Below, in pieces: positions 24,126-32,128 of a stretch of 64,000 nucleotides of DNA. Source of the stretch: an uncultured Candidatus Saccharibacteria bacterium (GTDB taxonomy: Bacteria; Patescibacteriota; Saccharimonadia; Saccharimonadales; Saccharimonadaceae); contig CALHWD010000021.1 of assembly GCA_938036825.1 (NCBI GenBank), forward strand, positions 48,442 to 112,441, given 5' to 3'. The translations under genes and the position numbers were made by a program. The notes beneath the pieces are model-generated. The model saw only the letters and a program-made list of their open reading frames with translations, was not told the origin of the DNA and searched no databases. Numbering within the stretch: position 1 is the stretch's first letter; each line of letters begins with the position of its first letter.

Positions 24126-24659
24126 CTACCTGAGTCGCTCCACTACCCCATCAGATAGCACCCGTACCAAGCGTGATGGTGGCGTATCAGTCGGCACAGT
24201 GCCGCCATCATAATAGTAATCGACACCATTACCAAAATACGCACGAGCCTCAGCAATAGTGCGGGCGGGCGGCTGCCCTTCGAGATTGGCACTGGGAGCG
24301 ATCAACGGGCCAGTCTGACGCAAGACCGCCTGGAGCCACGGCAGCTGCGGCTGGCGATAGGCCAGCATATCATTAGCGCGGCGTAACCACTGCGGGGCAT
24401 GGGGCGAATCGAGCAAGATACTCGTGGGCTGAGAGGTATCAAGCGACGGTAAGGTGGGTACATCGGCATAGGTTTGGCTGGCATCAGCCACAAGGATGAT
24501 GGATGATTTATTGCTATCACGCCGCTTAAGTCGATACACCCGCGCTACTGCCGCTTCGTTATCTGCTCGGGCAACAATGCCATACAGTGTATCAGTCCGG
24601 AGTACTGCCACGCCACCACGCTGCAAGGTAAGCACAAGCTGGTTTAATTCATCATTCAC
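24126..24659 (-). CDS. tsaC: Threonylcarbamoyl-AMP synthase TsaC (Sua5/YciO/YrdC family)
   Basis: 177 aa, a YrdC domain alone. GGVAVLRTDTLYGIVARADN carries the opening motif, YRLKRRDSNKSSIILV the Lys-Arg ATP contact, and LIAPSANLEGQPPARTIAEA the Ser-Ala-Asn motif. It makes threonylcarbamoyl-AMP for t6A37 of ANN-reading tRNAs. The start is GTG at 24659; nearby ATGs are out of frame. It diverges from mscS across only 20 bp that hold overlapping -10 boxes. Full-length Sua5 has an extra C-terminal domain that is absent here. Confidence 0.88.
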   Translation of the reverse strand: MNDELNQLVLTLQRGGVAVLRTDTLYGIVARADNEAAVARVYRLKRRDSNKSSIILVADASQTYADVPTLPSLDTSQPTSILLDSPHAPQWLRRANDMLAYRQPQLPWLQAVLRQTGPLIAPSANLEGQPPARTIAEARAYFGNGVDYYYDGGTVPTDTPPSRLVRVLSDGVVERLR

Positions 24660-24663
24660 ATCT

Positions 24664-24671
24664 GTTATACT
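24664..24671. promoter_or_regulatory. Overlapping divergent -10 boxes of tsaC and mscS
   Basis: GTTATACT reads TATACT on the + strand (8 nt before the mscS ATG) and TATAAC on the minus strand (4 nt before the tsaC GTG). No SD fits on either side in the 20-bp gap. Confidence 0.55.
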
Positions 24672-24679
24672 ACCATATT

Positions 24680-25513
24680 ATGAAGCCAATTACCTCACCT
24701 GAGATCACTGCACTAGAGATTATCATTATTATTATCGTGGCGATTGCACTGTATTGGGTGGGGCCACGCGTAGTGATGTGGCTGACACGGCATGCCTTCG
24801 TTACCACATATCAGCGTACGCTGCCTAAGAAGGATCTCGAGAAGCGGCACAAGACGCTGGGCGGGCTCTTTGCTAATGTATGGCGCATTATTGTCGTGGT
24901 GATTGCGGGCTATGCTATCTTTACTCATTTTTTCAATAGTGCAGCTCTTGCACCACTGTTTGCGAGCGCAGGGATTATTGGTGTTGCCTTCGGGTTTGGC
25001 GCGCAGTCGCTCGTTAAGGATTTTCTCTCAGGGGTATTTATTATTAGCGAAAACCAGTATCGGGTAGGAGATATTATCGAGATCGATGGCTTTGGCGGGA
25101 CGGTCGAGCGGATCGGCGTGCGCTCCACAGTGATCCGCGATGTCGAGGGCAATGTCCACTTCTTCCCTAATGGTGTGGTGCAGCATGTCATCAACAAGAC
25201 GATGGGCTATAGCAAAGTATACTTCACCATTACCGTTGCACCTGACACCAACATTAGTACCGCCAGCGATATCATCAATCGGATTGGTGAGGAAATTTCT
25301 GGCGAGGAAAAATGGCAGCGCAAAGTGATCGAGCCACCACATTTCGACATTCTTGGCGACTTCAATGCGTCGTCGATTAGCCTCGTTGTCTCCGGCAAGA
25401 CCCAGCCATCCGACCAGTGGGCCCTCACGGCCGAGATGCGGCGACGGATTCTGCGTGAGTTTGAAAAAGAGCACATCGAGCTCGGCGCAGCCTCGCCAGG
25501 CAAGCACAAATAA
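24680..25513 (+). CDS. mscS: Small-conductance mechanosensitive channel MscS
   Basis: 277 aa. Membrane segments: IIIIIIVAIALYWVGPRVVM; VWRIIVVVIAGYAIFTHFF; and the pore helix ASAGIIGVAFGFGAQSLVKD. The MscS beta domain follows (YRVGDIIEIDGFGGTVERIG, RDVEGNVHFFPNG), then the alpha/beta C-terminal cage. It opens on membrane tension and releases solutes during osmotic downshock. TATACT lies 8 nt before the ATG. The gene shares its promoter region with tsaC. Confidence 0.93.
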   Translation: MKPITSPEITALEIIIIIIVAIALYWVGPRVVMWLTRHAFVTTYQRTLPKKDLEKRHKTLGGLFANVWRIIVVVIAGYAIFTHFFNSAALAPLFASAGIIGVAFGFGAQSLVKDFLSGVFIISENQYRVGDIIEIDGFGGTVERIGVRSTVIRDVEGNVHFFPNGVVQHVINKTMGYSKVYFTITVAPDTNISTASDIINRIGEEISGEEKWQRKVIEPPHFDILGDFNASSISLVVSGKTQPSDQWALTAEMRRRILREFEKEHIELGAASPGKHK

Positions 25514-25658
25514 CCTCTATTGCGTATGCATTGCTCCCGCCACAACAAAAATTCATTCTGCGTAACGGATACTCCTGCTGAGCTATTATGCTTTAATGAA
25601 GTCCTGATCTCAAGGTATATGACCTCTGTTAAGACACATCGCGTATTTACCAGTATAG

Positions 25659-25664
25659 TATAAT
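25659..25664 (+). promoter_or_regulatory. Predicted -10 box (TATAAT) of the 25671 gene
   Basis: TATAAT, 6 nt before the ATG at 25671; no SD. Confidence 0.6.
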
Positions 25665-25670
25665 ACGCTC

Positions 25671-26450
25671 ATGAATCAGCAATTTCCTTCTTATCCTAAT
25701 CGATCACAGCTGGCGGCCCTACCCCAGACTCAGCCTGCGCCACCACCATATTATCCACAGCAGTTAGTACAAACACAGCCACAGCAGCCATTAGAGCCAA
25801 CGCTCCAGGATAGTCTCACCCAGCCAGCTGAACAATCACCCGTCCAGCAGCCGGCTCCTCTTGTTATACAGCCAGCTCCACAGCCTGCACCAGCAGCGAT
25901 GGACGCCAACTACAGCAGTGTTTTCGACGGCACACCACTCGTTATGGCAACACCCGTCTTGCACTACCACAACCGCACCATCTTGAGCCAAGTCCCTTGT
26001 ATTCTCGAATGGACGACGACCAATCGCATCCGCGCCATTGATTGTAACCCCCAAACAAACCAAATGGTTGGCGTGACGCTCGATGTTGATCCACAACAGA
26101 TTACCAAAGCAGCAGCCGAAGCAAGTTTTATCATTATGTGGGTCAATGGCCAACGCATCCAGTTCGACTTTGCCGGAGTAAGCGCTCAGCTGCTGATTGG
26201 TCTTGGTACCGCGGTGTCGCCTGGTACTGGCGGTGTTCTCTATGATCACACCATCGAGCGTGCCCTCGACAACGACTACGACTGGTGGTGGGCTGCTATC
26301 CAAATCTATGCACCCTTCGCCAAGATCATCGATGACCTCGAGCGCGACAATATTATCATCGACAAAAGCGTCAATATGGCTCTCATCATGGGCTTTGGGA
26401 TACCAATATTAGTGATAGTTATCGCCTTTATCGCAGCAGCGATTACGTAA
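25671..26450 (+). CDS. Membrane-anchored protein with Pro/Gln-rich N-terminus
   Basis: 259 aa. Residues 1-80 are Pro/Gln-rich low complexity (PPPYYPQQLVQTQPQQPLEP). Residues 85-220 form a folded domain with alternating strands (PLVMATPVLHYHNRTILSQV, FIIMWVNGQRIQFDFAGVSA). One hydrophobic helix ends the protein (MALIMGFGIPILVIVIAFIA). This is a tail-anchored topology with no signal peptide. The TATAAT-ATG spacing of 6 nt predicts a leaderless mRNA. No family recognised. A strand-rich cytoplasmic domain with a disordered linker could be a scaffold, but that is inference. Confidence 0.65.
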   Translation: MNQQFPSYPNRSQLAALPQTQPAPPPYYPQQLVQTQPQQPLEPTLQDSLTQPAEQSPVQQPAPLVIQPAPQPAPAAMDANYSSVFDGTPLVMATPVLHYHNRTILSQVPCILEWTTTNRIRAIDCNPQTNQMVGVTLDVDPQQITKAAAEASFIIMWVNGQRIQFDFAGVSAQLLIGLGTAVSPGTGGVLYDHTIERALDNDYDWWWAAIQIYAPFAKIIDDLERDNIIIDKSVNMALIMGFGIPILVIVIAFIAAAIT

Positions 26451-26507
26451 TTATTTTAAAGATAAATCATTTGACCAATCTCCTCTGATGCGTCATAATG
26501 GGGAGCT

Positions 26508-27071
26508 ATGAAGCGCACTTTTCTTGCTGTTGTTATGATTGCTACTGCTGCACTTGGCTCTCCGGCCTATGCCGAGCCTGCTGCACCGCTCAGCAACGAT
26601 CAACTCACTCAAATAAAACAAAACTGCGTCCGCGTCAAGTCTACCCTGCGACGCATCCACGCCAACGATGGGCTTGTCCGGGTCAACCAAGGACAGCAGT
26701 ATGAGGTGATTGCCACCCGTCTGATGGCACCACTTAATAGCCGCATCGCTCTCAACCGACTCGATGGTGTGGAGTTGGCCAAGACGACGGTAGAATACAA
26801 TACCCAGCTTACCGCTTTCCGCAGCGAATACCGCCAATACGAGGAGAAGCTATCTGAGCTGCTACGTATCGACTGCACCGACCAACCGGTCGAGTTCTAC
26901 TACCGCATCAAGCCCGTGCGCGAACATCGCAAACGAGTAGCTGATGTCGCTTTGCGACTCAACCAGCTACTGAGCCAATATGGCTCACAGTTCGACGTAT
27001 TTTATAGTAAGCAATTCCCTGCCAAGAAGGAGGTGCCGAGTGCCCAGCAGCCAGCCCAACCAGCCCAATAA
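26508..27071 (+). CDS. Exported protein of unknown function
   Basis: 187 aa with a clear signal peptide: MKRTFLAVVMIATAALGSPAYA, cleavage expected after AYA. The mature part is helical and charged, with two Cys (QNCVRVKSTLRR, LRIDCTDQP) that could pair outside the cell. Coiled-coil-like segments (FRSEYRQYEEKLSELLRIDC) follow. It ends in Pro/Ala/Gln repeats. The 27040 gene overlaps its 3' end, so the two exported proteins are probably made together. No family recognised. Confidence 0.75.
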   Translation: MKRTFLAVVMIATAALGSPAYAEPAAPLSNDQLTQIKQNCVRVKSTLRRIHANDGLVRVNQGQQYEVIATRLMAPLNSRIALNRLDGVELAKTTVEYNTQLTAFRSEYRQYEEKLSELLRIDCTDQPVEFYYRIKPVREHRKRVADVALRLNQLLSQYGSQFDVFYSKQFPAKKEVPSAQQPAQPAQ

Positions 27072-27465
27072 ACTCGACTTCGAGCACCAACTGAGCACCA
27101 TGCGCGAGCACCGTTTTTTGGTGATGATCTGTGGGGTGATCGCTATTGCGGGCGTCATGGTGTGGATCGCTATGGATATGTACAACACCAGTGGCGCAGC
27201 GCAGGTTGATCTCAGTCGGCCTGGCTTCCAGGAGGTACGCAAGCAAGCCGCTCGCGATGCTGCGCCCGAGACGTATAGTACCGAAGGTAGCGTTACGAAA
27301 GAATCGCTTGATGAATTCAAAAAGATGTATCAACAGCGCCGCAGCAAGATCGCCGATGGCACCTTTGATCCTAATGTGCTGAGCGATGAATCACTCCAGC
27401 TCTTCTCTACTAATAGCGACACCGAGAATCAGCAACAAACACAAGCACCAACCGAGCAGCAATAG
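27040..27465 (+). CDS. Single-pass exported/membrane protein, unknown
   Basis: 141 aa from GTG at 27040, chosen because AAGGAGG lies 6 nt upstream. It overlaps the previous gene by 32 bp. The N-terminus is Pro/Gln/Asn-rich, then one helix (FLVMICGVIAIAGVMVWIAM, about residues 26-45). The outer part is helical and acidic with a Gln-rich end (DTENQQQTQAPTEQQ). A terminator follows. Because it is coupled to the exported 26508 protein, the two may form a surface complex; this is inference. Confidence 0.7.
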   Translation: MPSSQPNQPNKLDFEHQLSTMREHRFLVMICGVIAIAGVMVWIAMDMYNTSGAAQVDLSRPGFQEVRKQAARDAAPETYSTEGSVTKESLDEFKKMYQQRRSKIADGTFDPNVLSDESLQLFSTNSDTENQQQTQAPTEQQ

Positions 27466-27492
27466 CACCTCACGCTGGCAGCGCACCTAAAG

Positions 27493-27525
27493 CTCGCTTT
27501 AAGTAATAAGCGAGTTTTATTTTTC
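27493..27525 (+). terminator. Rho-independent terminator
   Basis: Stem CTCGCTT / AAGCGAG followed by TTTTATTTTT; ends the 26508-27465 pair. Confidence 0.8.
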
Positions 27526-27708
27526 TATTAATCTACTTTTATCTCTGTAGCTCAGCTTTATTTATGCTTACAAAAGAGAAAATAACAAAATAAGAGAATG
27601 AGCTAATATTGCAAAAGAAGGATCTTAAGCTGCAGATAGCTAGAACTACACAGCGTAAGCCAACATAGTTTGACATTATTACCCCTTTCGTGATATAAGA
27701 TAGTTACT

Positions 27709-29187
27709 ATGACTCGCTCAAAATCCGAAGTTGCGCCAGACGGCTCAACCCAAACACCAGAAGGTTTACCACGCCGCAAGGTATTAATGATGGCTGGCCT
27801 GGGAGTGTTTAGTGCACTACTCCCCAGCGGCGACACCCCTCAGCCTTCTGCAGAGCAGTGCCAAGACCATGAGAATGATTCATTCCAGCCGGTTGTTGTC
27901 CGGCTTGGTGTTGTGGCTCTTAATGCCGCTGGCTTCGAGCCTGGCAAGACCAACGAAGAAATATACGAAGAAGTGCGCGTCCACACTGGCCGCATCACTC
28001 ATACAACTCGCGATGCATATCAGTTCCACATGACCGAGTTCGTCTGCAACACTGCGCCAGACAGCACCCGCACCAAGGAGGATGGCACAACCGAATACTA
28101 TTACTCCAACGACCAAATCAAAAAAATCGCCGAAGAATACCGCGAGCAGCTAGACGTGCAGGATGGTGAGCATTCACTCATGCTGATGGCTGTTAACACA
28201 GCAGGTGTGGAGAATGACGTACTCGGCCTTGCCTTCCAGAGCACCGATGAAGACAAAGCCAAGGGCGGCAACGGCCCGATGGTGCTCGTGCTGAGCAACA
28301 AGACTGGTGGCAATGTATACAGCCATGAGATTGGGCACGTACTCTCGAGAGATGAGAAAAACGGCGACCCCAGCAAAGAAAAGCAGTTCGGCAAAGGCAT
28401 GGGGCACGAGATGGTGATGGACTGCCTCATTACTGATGCCGAGGGCAATATAACGCAGTATTGTGCTGTCGATACCATCCAGCAACTGCTTGCTATGGGC
28501 TGCGGCCTCAGCAAGCGCGATAAGTCGGACGCCGTGAATGAATACGCCTCCCCCGTCACTGTTATGGGTAATTCTATGGTCTACACCGATGCAGATACAA
28601 AGGTGAGCCAAATAACGAATGAGGTCACCGCGACAGAGGAGCATAAACCAATATACTCGCCCGCCGAACTTACCTTCCTTGATTCGCGCCACCAGGTCGA
28701 GTGCACCACATCGACCGATGGACGCTACCCGCTCTCGTATGACTTTCGCAAGCGCTTTGCCTTGGCGTACTCGCTACCCGCTGACCACGCACTCAAGACG
28801 ATCCTTCCCAAGGCCGATACACTGATCTTTGCGCCAATCATCGAGTATATCGATAAAGATACGCCATTTGACTCAACCGATCTAGATGCAGTGCAGCGCC
28901 GCATTGGTGTCTTTGCCACGTGGGACAATGGCCGCGGTACGGCACTGCTAGATGTAAGCCTATTTAACAAAATCGACTACAGCGGCGAGAAAGAGAACGT
29001 CATTTATGCCGACGAACAACTCGGCCTCGTTGCTGTCTCGGGCTACGACAAGAAGACCAAGAGCGAGTATGTGCGGATCGTTAGCCTCAGCTCGCAAGAA
29101 GGTATCACTCTGCTAGATGAGGCGCGGACGCGCACTGCCGAGCGCAATCAGCTCCTCCTTAAGCCTAAGCAATCAAACGAGCGGTAG
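27709..29187 (+). CDS. Putative exported zinc metallopeptidase (HEIGH motif)
   Basis: 492 aa. The zinc motif VYSHEIGHVLSRD gives His206, Glu207 and His210. Further His/Glu and a Met-containing turn (TVMGNSMVY) follow about 75 residues later, reminiscent of metzincins, although the full HExxHxxGxxH is absent. The N-terminus has LPRRKVLMMAGLGVFSALL, a twin-arginine-like signal with a short hydrophobic stretch, so export is likely. At least five Cys lie in the mature part. TATAAG lies 9 nt before the ATG. It may cut peptides at the cell surface or on a host cell. No close family recognised. Confidence 0.65.
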   Translation: MTRSKSEVAPDGSTQTPEGLPRRKVLMMAGLGVFSALLPSGDTPQPSAEQCQDHENDSFQPVVVRLGVVALNAAGFEPGKTNEEIYEEVRVHTGRITHTTRDAYQFHMTEFVCNTAPDSTRTKEDGTTEYYYSNDQIKKIAEEYREQLDVQDGEHSLMLMAVNTAGVENDVLGLAFQSTDEDKAKGGNGPMVLVLSNKTGGNVYSHEIGHVLSRDEKNGDPSKEKQFGKGMGHEMVMDCLITDAEGNITQYCAVDTIQQLLAMGCGLSKRDKSDAVNEYASPVTVMGNSMVYTDADTKVSQITNEVTATEEHKPIYSPAELTFLDSRHQVECTTSTDGRYPLSYDFRKRFALAYSLPADHALKTILPKADTLIFAPIIEYIDKDTPFDSTDLDAVQRRIGVFATWDNGRGTALLDVSLFNKIDYSGEKENVIYADEQLGLVAVSGYDKKTKSEYVRIVSLSSQEGITLLDEARTRTAERNQLLLKPKQSNER

Positions 29188-29538
29188 GCTAGATCTACAG
29201 CCTATCTATCGCCCCATACTTATTTTTGCACACTATTACGATGAACATTCTGCTCAGATATTCATTGCTCCTTTCACTGGTTAGACGCCCATTACTACCT
29301 CCATCTTATGATCTTCATCATATCTCCACTAGCCGCTCGTGGTTGCGTCTTATATGATGAAACGTGATCGATTGTGCTCATCATTTTGCGCTTAGCCCGA
29401 GAGACTCATCCTCAGCAGTCACCAATGTATAGTACAAAAACTCTGAGAATATAGGTGTGATGACAGTATCAAAACACCTCACCCATCCAAAGTGCAACTT
29501 TTTGCGTTTGTACTACACTATGCTATACTAACCAAGTT
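29188..29538. other. Gene-free stretch of 351 bp
   Basis: No coding frame. A hairpin TAGGCT / AGCCTA lies just after the protease stop. The promoter of the next gene (TATACT at 29524) is at the far end. A second inverted pair GGTGT / ACACC (about 29454-29482) precedes it. Nothing else recognised. Confidence 0.4.
29524..29529 (+). promoter_or_regulatory. Predicted -10 box (extended TGCTATACT) of the VIT gene
   Basis: TGCTATACT, 9 nt before the ATG at 29539, with no SD. Confidence 0.6.
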
Positions 29539-30081
29539 ATGAATATGAAACCTGTCCTCAAACGTTATATTTCTGAATTTGTCTATGGTGCAGTCGATGG
29601 TACTGTCACAACCTTTGCTGTGGTAGCAGCCAGTGCTGGCGCGGGTATCTCGAGTGCAATTATCTTGGTGCTGGGCGCAGCTAACCTTATCGCCGATGGC
29701 TTCTCGATGGGTGCTAGCGCCTACCTCGCGGCCAGTGCTGAGCACGATGAGTCGGCGCGGAGTACAAGCAAACGCGCCTCACCAAAAATCATCGGCTTCA
29801 TGACCTTTGCTGCCTTTGTCGTTGTTGGTAGTGTGCCTGTTATCCCCTATCTTGCCCATGTGCTGGCACGCGGCTCGAGCGCGGCTCATCCTCTGCTGTT
29901 TTATATCAGCTCGGGAGCTACGGCACTCACCTTTGTAGCAATTGGCTATATCAAGGGCAAAGTTGGTGGTGAGAATCCACTCGTCGCTGCCCTACAAACC
30001 TTTGCCCTCGGTGCTATTGCTGCCGCCCTTGCCTATGGCGCTGGAACAGTGCTCGCTGGGTGGCTTGGCGTGCAGCTGTAG
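29539..30081 (+). CDS. VIT/CCC1-family divalent metal transporter
   Basis: 180 aa with the family hallmarks: FVYGAVDGTVTTFAVVAASA in the first membrane helix, then ILVLGAANLIADGFSMGASA in the second, including the Asp and Met that line the Fe2+/Mn2+ path of VIT1. Three more helices follow (GFMTFAAFVVVGSVPVIPYL, ALTFVAIGYIKG, LGAIAAALAYGAGTVLAGWL). Bacterial members export iron or manganese and protect from overload. The cytoplasmic metal-binding domain of plant VIT1 is reduced to a short charged loop (AEHDESARSTSKRASP). Confidence 0.9.
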   Translation: MNMKPVLKRYISEFVYGAVDGTVTTFAVVAASAGAGISSAIILVLGAANLIADGFSMGASAYLAASAEHDESARSTSKRASPKIIGFMTFAAFVVVGSVPVIPYLAHVLARGSSAAHPLLFYISSGATALTFVAIGYIKGKVGGENPLVAALQTFALGAIAAALAYGAGTVLAGWLGVQL

Positions 30082-30273
30082 GAGTGGTCAAGAGTCTTAT
30101 TGCCTTAAATCTTCGTTATGTGGCTATTGTCTCACCATGACTTCCGTACATTCCATAAAAAATAAATATACCTATTAGATATTCATTGTCTGCATAGGAA
30201 GCTCGGTGCAGGTCATAGGTCAGAAAGGCTGCTATTGTCACGCACTATCTAGCGCTAATGTTCTCCACATATC

Positions 30274-30570
30274 TTATGACTCACTCTTTGGTAGCTGATC
30301 GATCAGCTCCAGTAGCTTCTCCCAATCAGCTCGCCGGGTATGGTCAATATCGACGTCGACCGCATGGTCGCGAATCGCCCAGAGGAGCGGCTCTGCCTCT
30401 GGCGTGATCCATGGCTGCATCTCGAGCGGATAGGCTAGCTGGTCAGACATAAGCACGCCATCGCCGTAGTCATTTACCAGCATGTCGATCGTATACTCGC
30501 GGCGAAGCATCCGCGCCCACGTGTGACATAGCGCGATAGCCTCTGCTCGCGTGAGTACCAACTCACTCAT
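30274..30570 (-). CDS. Hypothetical protein, 98 aa, acidic
   Basis: A soluble acidic protein with helical ends (TRAEAIALCHTWARMLRREY, DWEKLLELIDQLPKS) and an Asp-rich loop (RDHAVDVDIDHTRRA). It overlaps the stop of the MutY-like gene by 4 bp, so translation is coupled to it. No family recognised. The 192 bp to its right (30082-30273) contain no gene. Confidence 0.65.
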   Translation of the reverse strand: MSELVLTRAEAIALCHTWARMLRREYTIDMLVNDYGDGVLMSDQLAYPLEMQPWITPEAEPLLWAIRDHAVDVDIDHTRRADWEKLLELIDQLPKSES

Positions 30571-31322
30571 ACCAGCCCATCCTTCCGTAGTCCATCCAGC
30601 GCGGCAGCAAAACGCGGGTCACTGTGCAGCTCCTGGGTAACGGCGCTCAGTGGTTGCCCCTGCGCCGTGCGCCGCACAATCTCGCCCCGCATTTGGCGCA
30701 GGCTACCAGCAAAGCGCGACTGCCGCGTGTAGTGCCGGCTGGTGCCGAGCTGACCCTTCCCCGCCGCCTTTAGCTCAGCGCCGTAGTCCATCAGCGCCCA
30801 GAACCATTGACGTGGGCGAGCTGTATCCATCGTCTGCGTCACCAGCGCCAGCACATCCTTATCCTTCACACCTTCTTGCCCAGCAAAAAAGTGATTAAAA
30901 TACACCGTGCGGATATTGGTCTCTACAAAGGCGGTCGGGGTTTGATGCACGTAATTCATGATGGCCCCAGCGGTATTGGCACCAATGCCAGGCAGCGCCA
31001 TCAGGTCGGCCTGCGTCGCTATAGGTGCACCAGCGGCAATCGCCTGCGCCGCGCTGTGTAGGTACTTGGCCCGCCGATTATACCCCAAGCCCTGCCAGGC
31101 CTGCAGCACCGCCGGCAGCTGGGCCGCCGCCAGGGCCTCGATGGTTGGGAACTGCGCAGTAAACTCGGCAAACTTAGGTAGCACCCGCGCTACCTGCGTC
31201 TGCTGCAGCATCAGCTCGCTGACCAGCACATAGTACAGCGTTGGTTGGCTGCGCCACGGCATAGGGCGGTAAAGCTGCTTGGCTTTGTGCCATATCATGG
31301 CCTGGAATTGCGCTGTGTCCAT
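30567..31322 (-). CDS. MutY-like HhH-GPD DNA glycosylase without iron-sulfur cluster
   Basis: 251 aa. SELMLQQTQVARVLPKF carries the MutY Glu; LPGIGANTAGAI is the helix-hairpin-helix. The catalytic Asp of MutY (LDGNVxRV) is replaced by Glu in FVETNIRTVYFNHFF. WALMDYGAELKAAGKGQLGT comes where MutY has the four-Cys iron-sulfur loop, but no Cys is present here. The MutT-like C-terminal domain is also missing. It probably removes damaged or mispaired bases, but A-opposite-oxoG specificity is not certain. TATACT lies 7 nt before the ATG, in a promoter shared with the 31344 gene. Confidence 0.82.
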   Translation of the reverse strand: MDTAQFQAMIWHKAKQLYRPMPWRSQPTLYYVLVSELMLQQTQVARVLPKFAEFTAQFPTIEALAAAQLPAVLQAWQGLGYNRRAKYLHSAAQAIAAGAPIATQADLMALPGIGANTAGAIMNYVHQTPTAFVETNIRTVYFNHFFAGQEGVKDKDVLALVTQTMDTARPRQWFWALMDYGAELKAAGKGQLGTSRHYTRQSRFAGSLRQMRGEIVRRTAQGQPLSAVTQELHSDPRFAAALDGLRKDGLV

Positions 31323-31329
31323 AGAGTAT

Positions 31330-31337
31330 AGTATACT
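31330..31337. promoter_or_regulatory. Palindromic -10 box shared by two divergent genes
   Basis: AGTATACT is its own reverse complement. On + it gives TATACT 6 nt before the ATG at 31344; on minus it gives TATACT 7 nt before the ATG at 31322. The whole intergenic gap is 21 bp. Confidence 0.65.
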
Positions 31338-31343
31338 AGAAGG

Positions 31344-31520
31344 ATGAAACTATCTCGACTTATTCTTACAATCGCTATCGTCATTATTGCCGCGTGGCTG
31401 CTTGGTGCCGTGCTGAAGTTAGCCGCATGGATCATCAACGGACTACTCTCGCTCGCCGCAATCGTCGTCATTATCTGGCTTATTATGATGTTTATCGAGA
31501 ACCGCAAAAAACAGAAGTAA
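31344..31520 (+). CDS. Small membrane protein, 58 aa
   Basis: A short frame with two hydrophobic helices: MKLSRLILTIAIVIIAAWLL, then AWIINGLLSLAAIVVIIWLI, ending in a basic tail (FIENRKKQK). The start lies 6 nt after TATACT in the divergent promoter with the MutY-like gene. A terminator hairpin (31574-31597) follows. No family recognised, but promoter, terminator and topology all fit a real gene. Confidence 0.7.
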   Translation: MKLSRLILTIAIVIIAAWLLGAVLKLAAWIINGLLSLAAIVVIIWLIMMFIENRKKQK

Positions 31521-31573
31521 TTTTCTGAGCAGCGCCGCTCTGTTATATTAGCTTTATTAGACAACTTAGCCAA

Positions 31574-31597
31574 GAACGGCTGGCGCTGTTCGTTTTG
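31574..31597 (+). terminator. Probable rho-independent terminator
   Basis: Stem GAACGGC / GCTGTTC (one G-U) with loop TGGC, followed by GTTTTG. The remaining stretch to 31861 has another small hairpin (CGCCT / AGGCG, near 31708) and no gene. Confidence 0.5.
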
Positions 31598-31848
31598 TAA
31601 AATTTCCTCTTCTTCGTCTTCGCTATGCTCTTGTGCGAGGCAATACAGTATGTAAGAGCTGCGCGTAATTTTCCTTTAGTCCTATGCAAAAGGTTAGGTT
31701 TTATTCGCCTCCGCAGGCGTTTTCTTGCGAAGTAGAAGCAAGTCACATGAAACACCAGCCCAGCAATGCACAATGCATCGCTTAGCTATAAGCACACTCC
31801 ACCTCTGCTACTATGTTTTCACTCGTCGACCGTACCTAGCTCATGCGC

Positions 31849-31854
31849 TATACT
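31849..31854 (+). promoter_or_regulatory. Predicted -10 box (TATACT) of the 31862 operon
   Basis: TATACT, 7 nt before the ATG at 31862; no SD. Confidence 0.55.
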
Positions 31855-31861
31855 AAGAACA

Positions 31862-32128
31862 ATGGATGATGAACTATATCTTGATGAAGTCGTGGAGGTG
31901 GTAGCGATTTTTCGGCGTGGGCACCAGCCATGTCAACCAGTCAAATTTCGGCGCGGCAATGGCCAGGAAGTGACGATCAGGCGAATCGGCCTGGGTTTCG
32001 AGCATCAGCGCGGTGCACGTACGGTGCATATCTTCGATGTAACAGATGAGCAGGCTGATTACCGCCTCGAGTTTGACAGTATCACACTGGTATGGCGACT
32101 CACACGCGAGGCCGATCATGTCTCATAG
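31862..32128 (+). CDS. Small protein coupled to a Y-family polymerase
   Basis: 88 aa, strand-rich (EVVEVVAIFRRGHQPCQPVK, VTIRRIGLGFEHQRGARTVH, YRLEFDSITLVWRLTREADH). The pattern of a short beta-barrel ending in a Trp-x-Leu strand resembles the small proteins encoded next to DinB/ImuB-type polymerases in Actinobacteria, a recollection rather than a search result. It overlaps the polymerase start by 11 bp. Promoter TATACT is 7 nt upstream. A role as polymerase accessory factor is inferred from coupling. Confidence 0.6.
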   Translation: MDDELYLDEVVEVVAIFRRGHQPCQPVKFRRGNGQEVTIRRIGLGFEHQRGARTVHIFDVTDEQADYRLEFDSITLVWRLTREADHVS

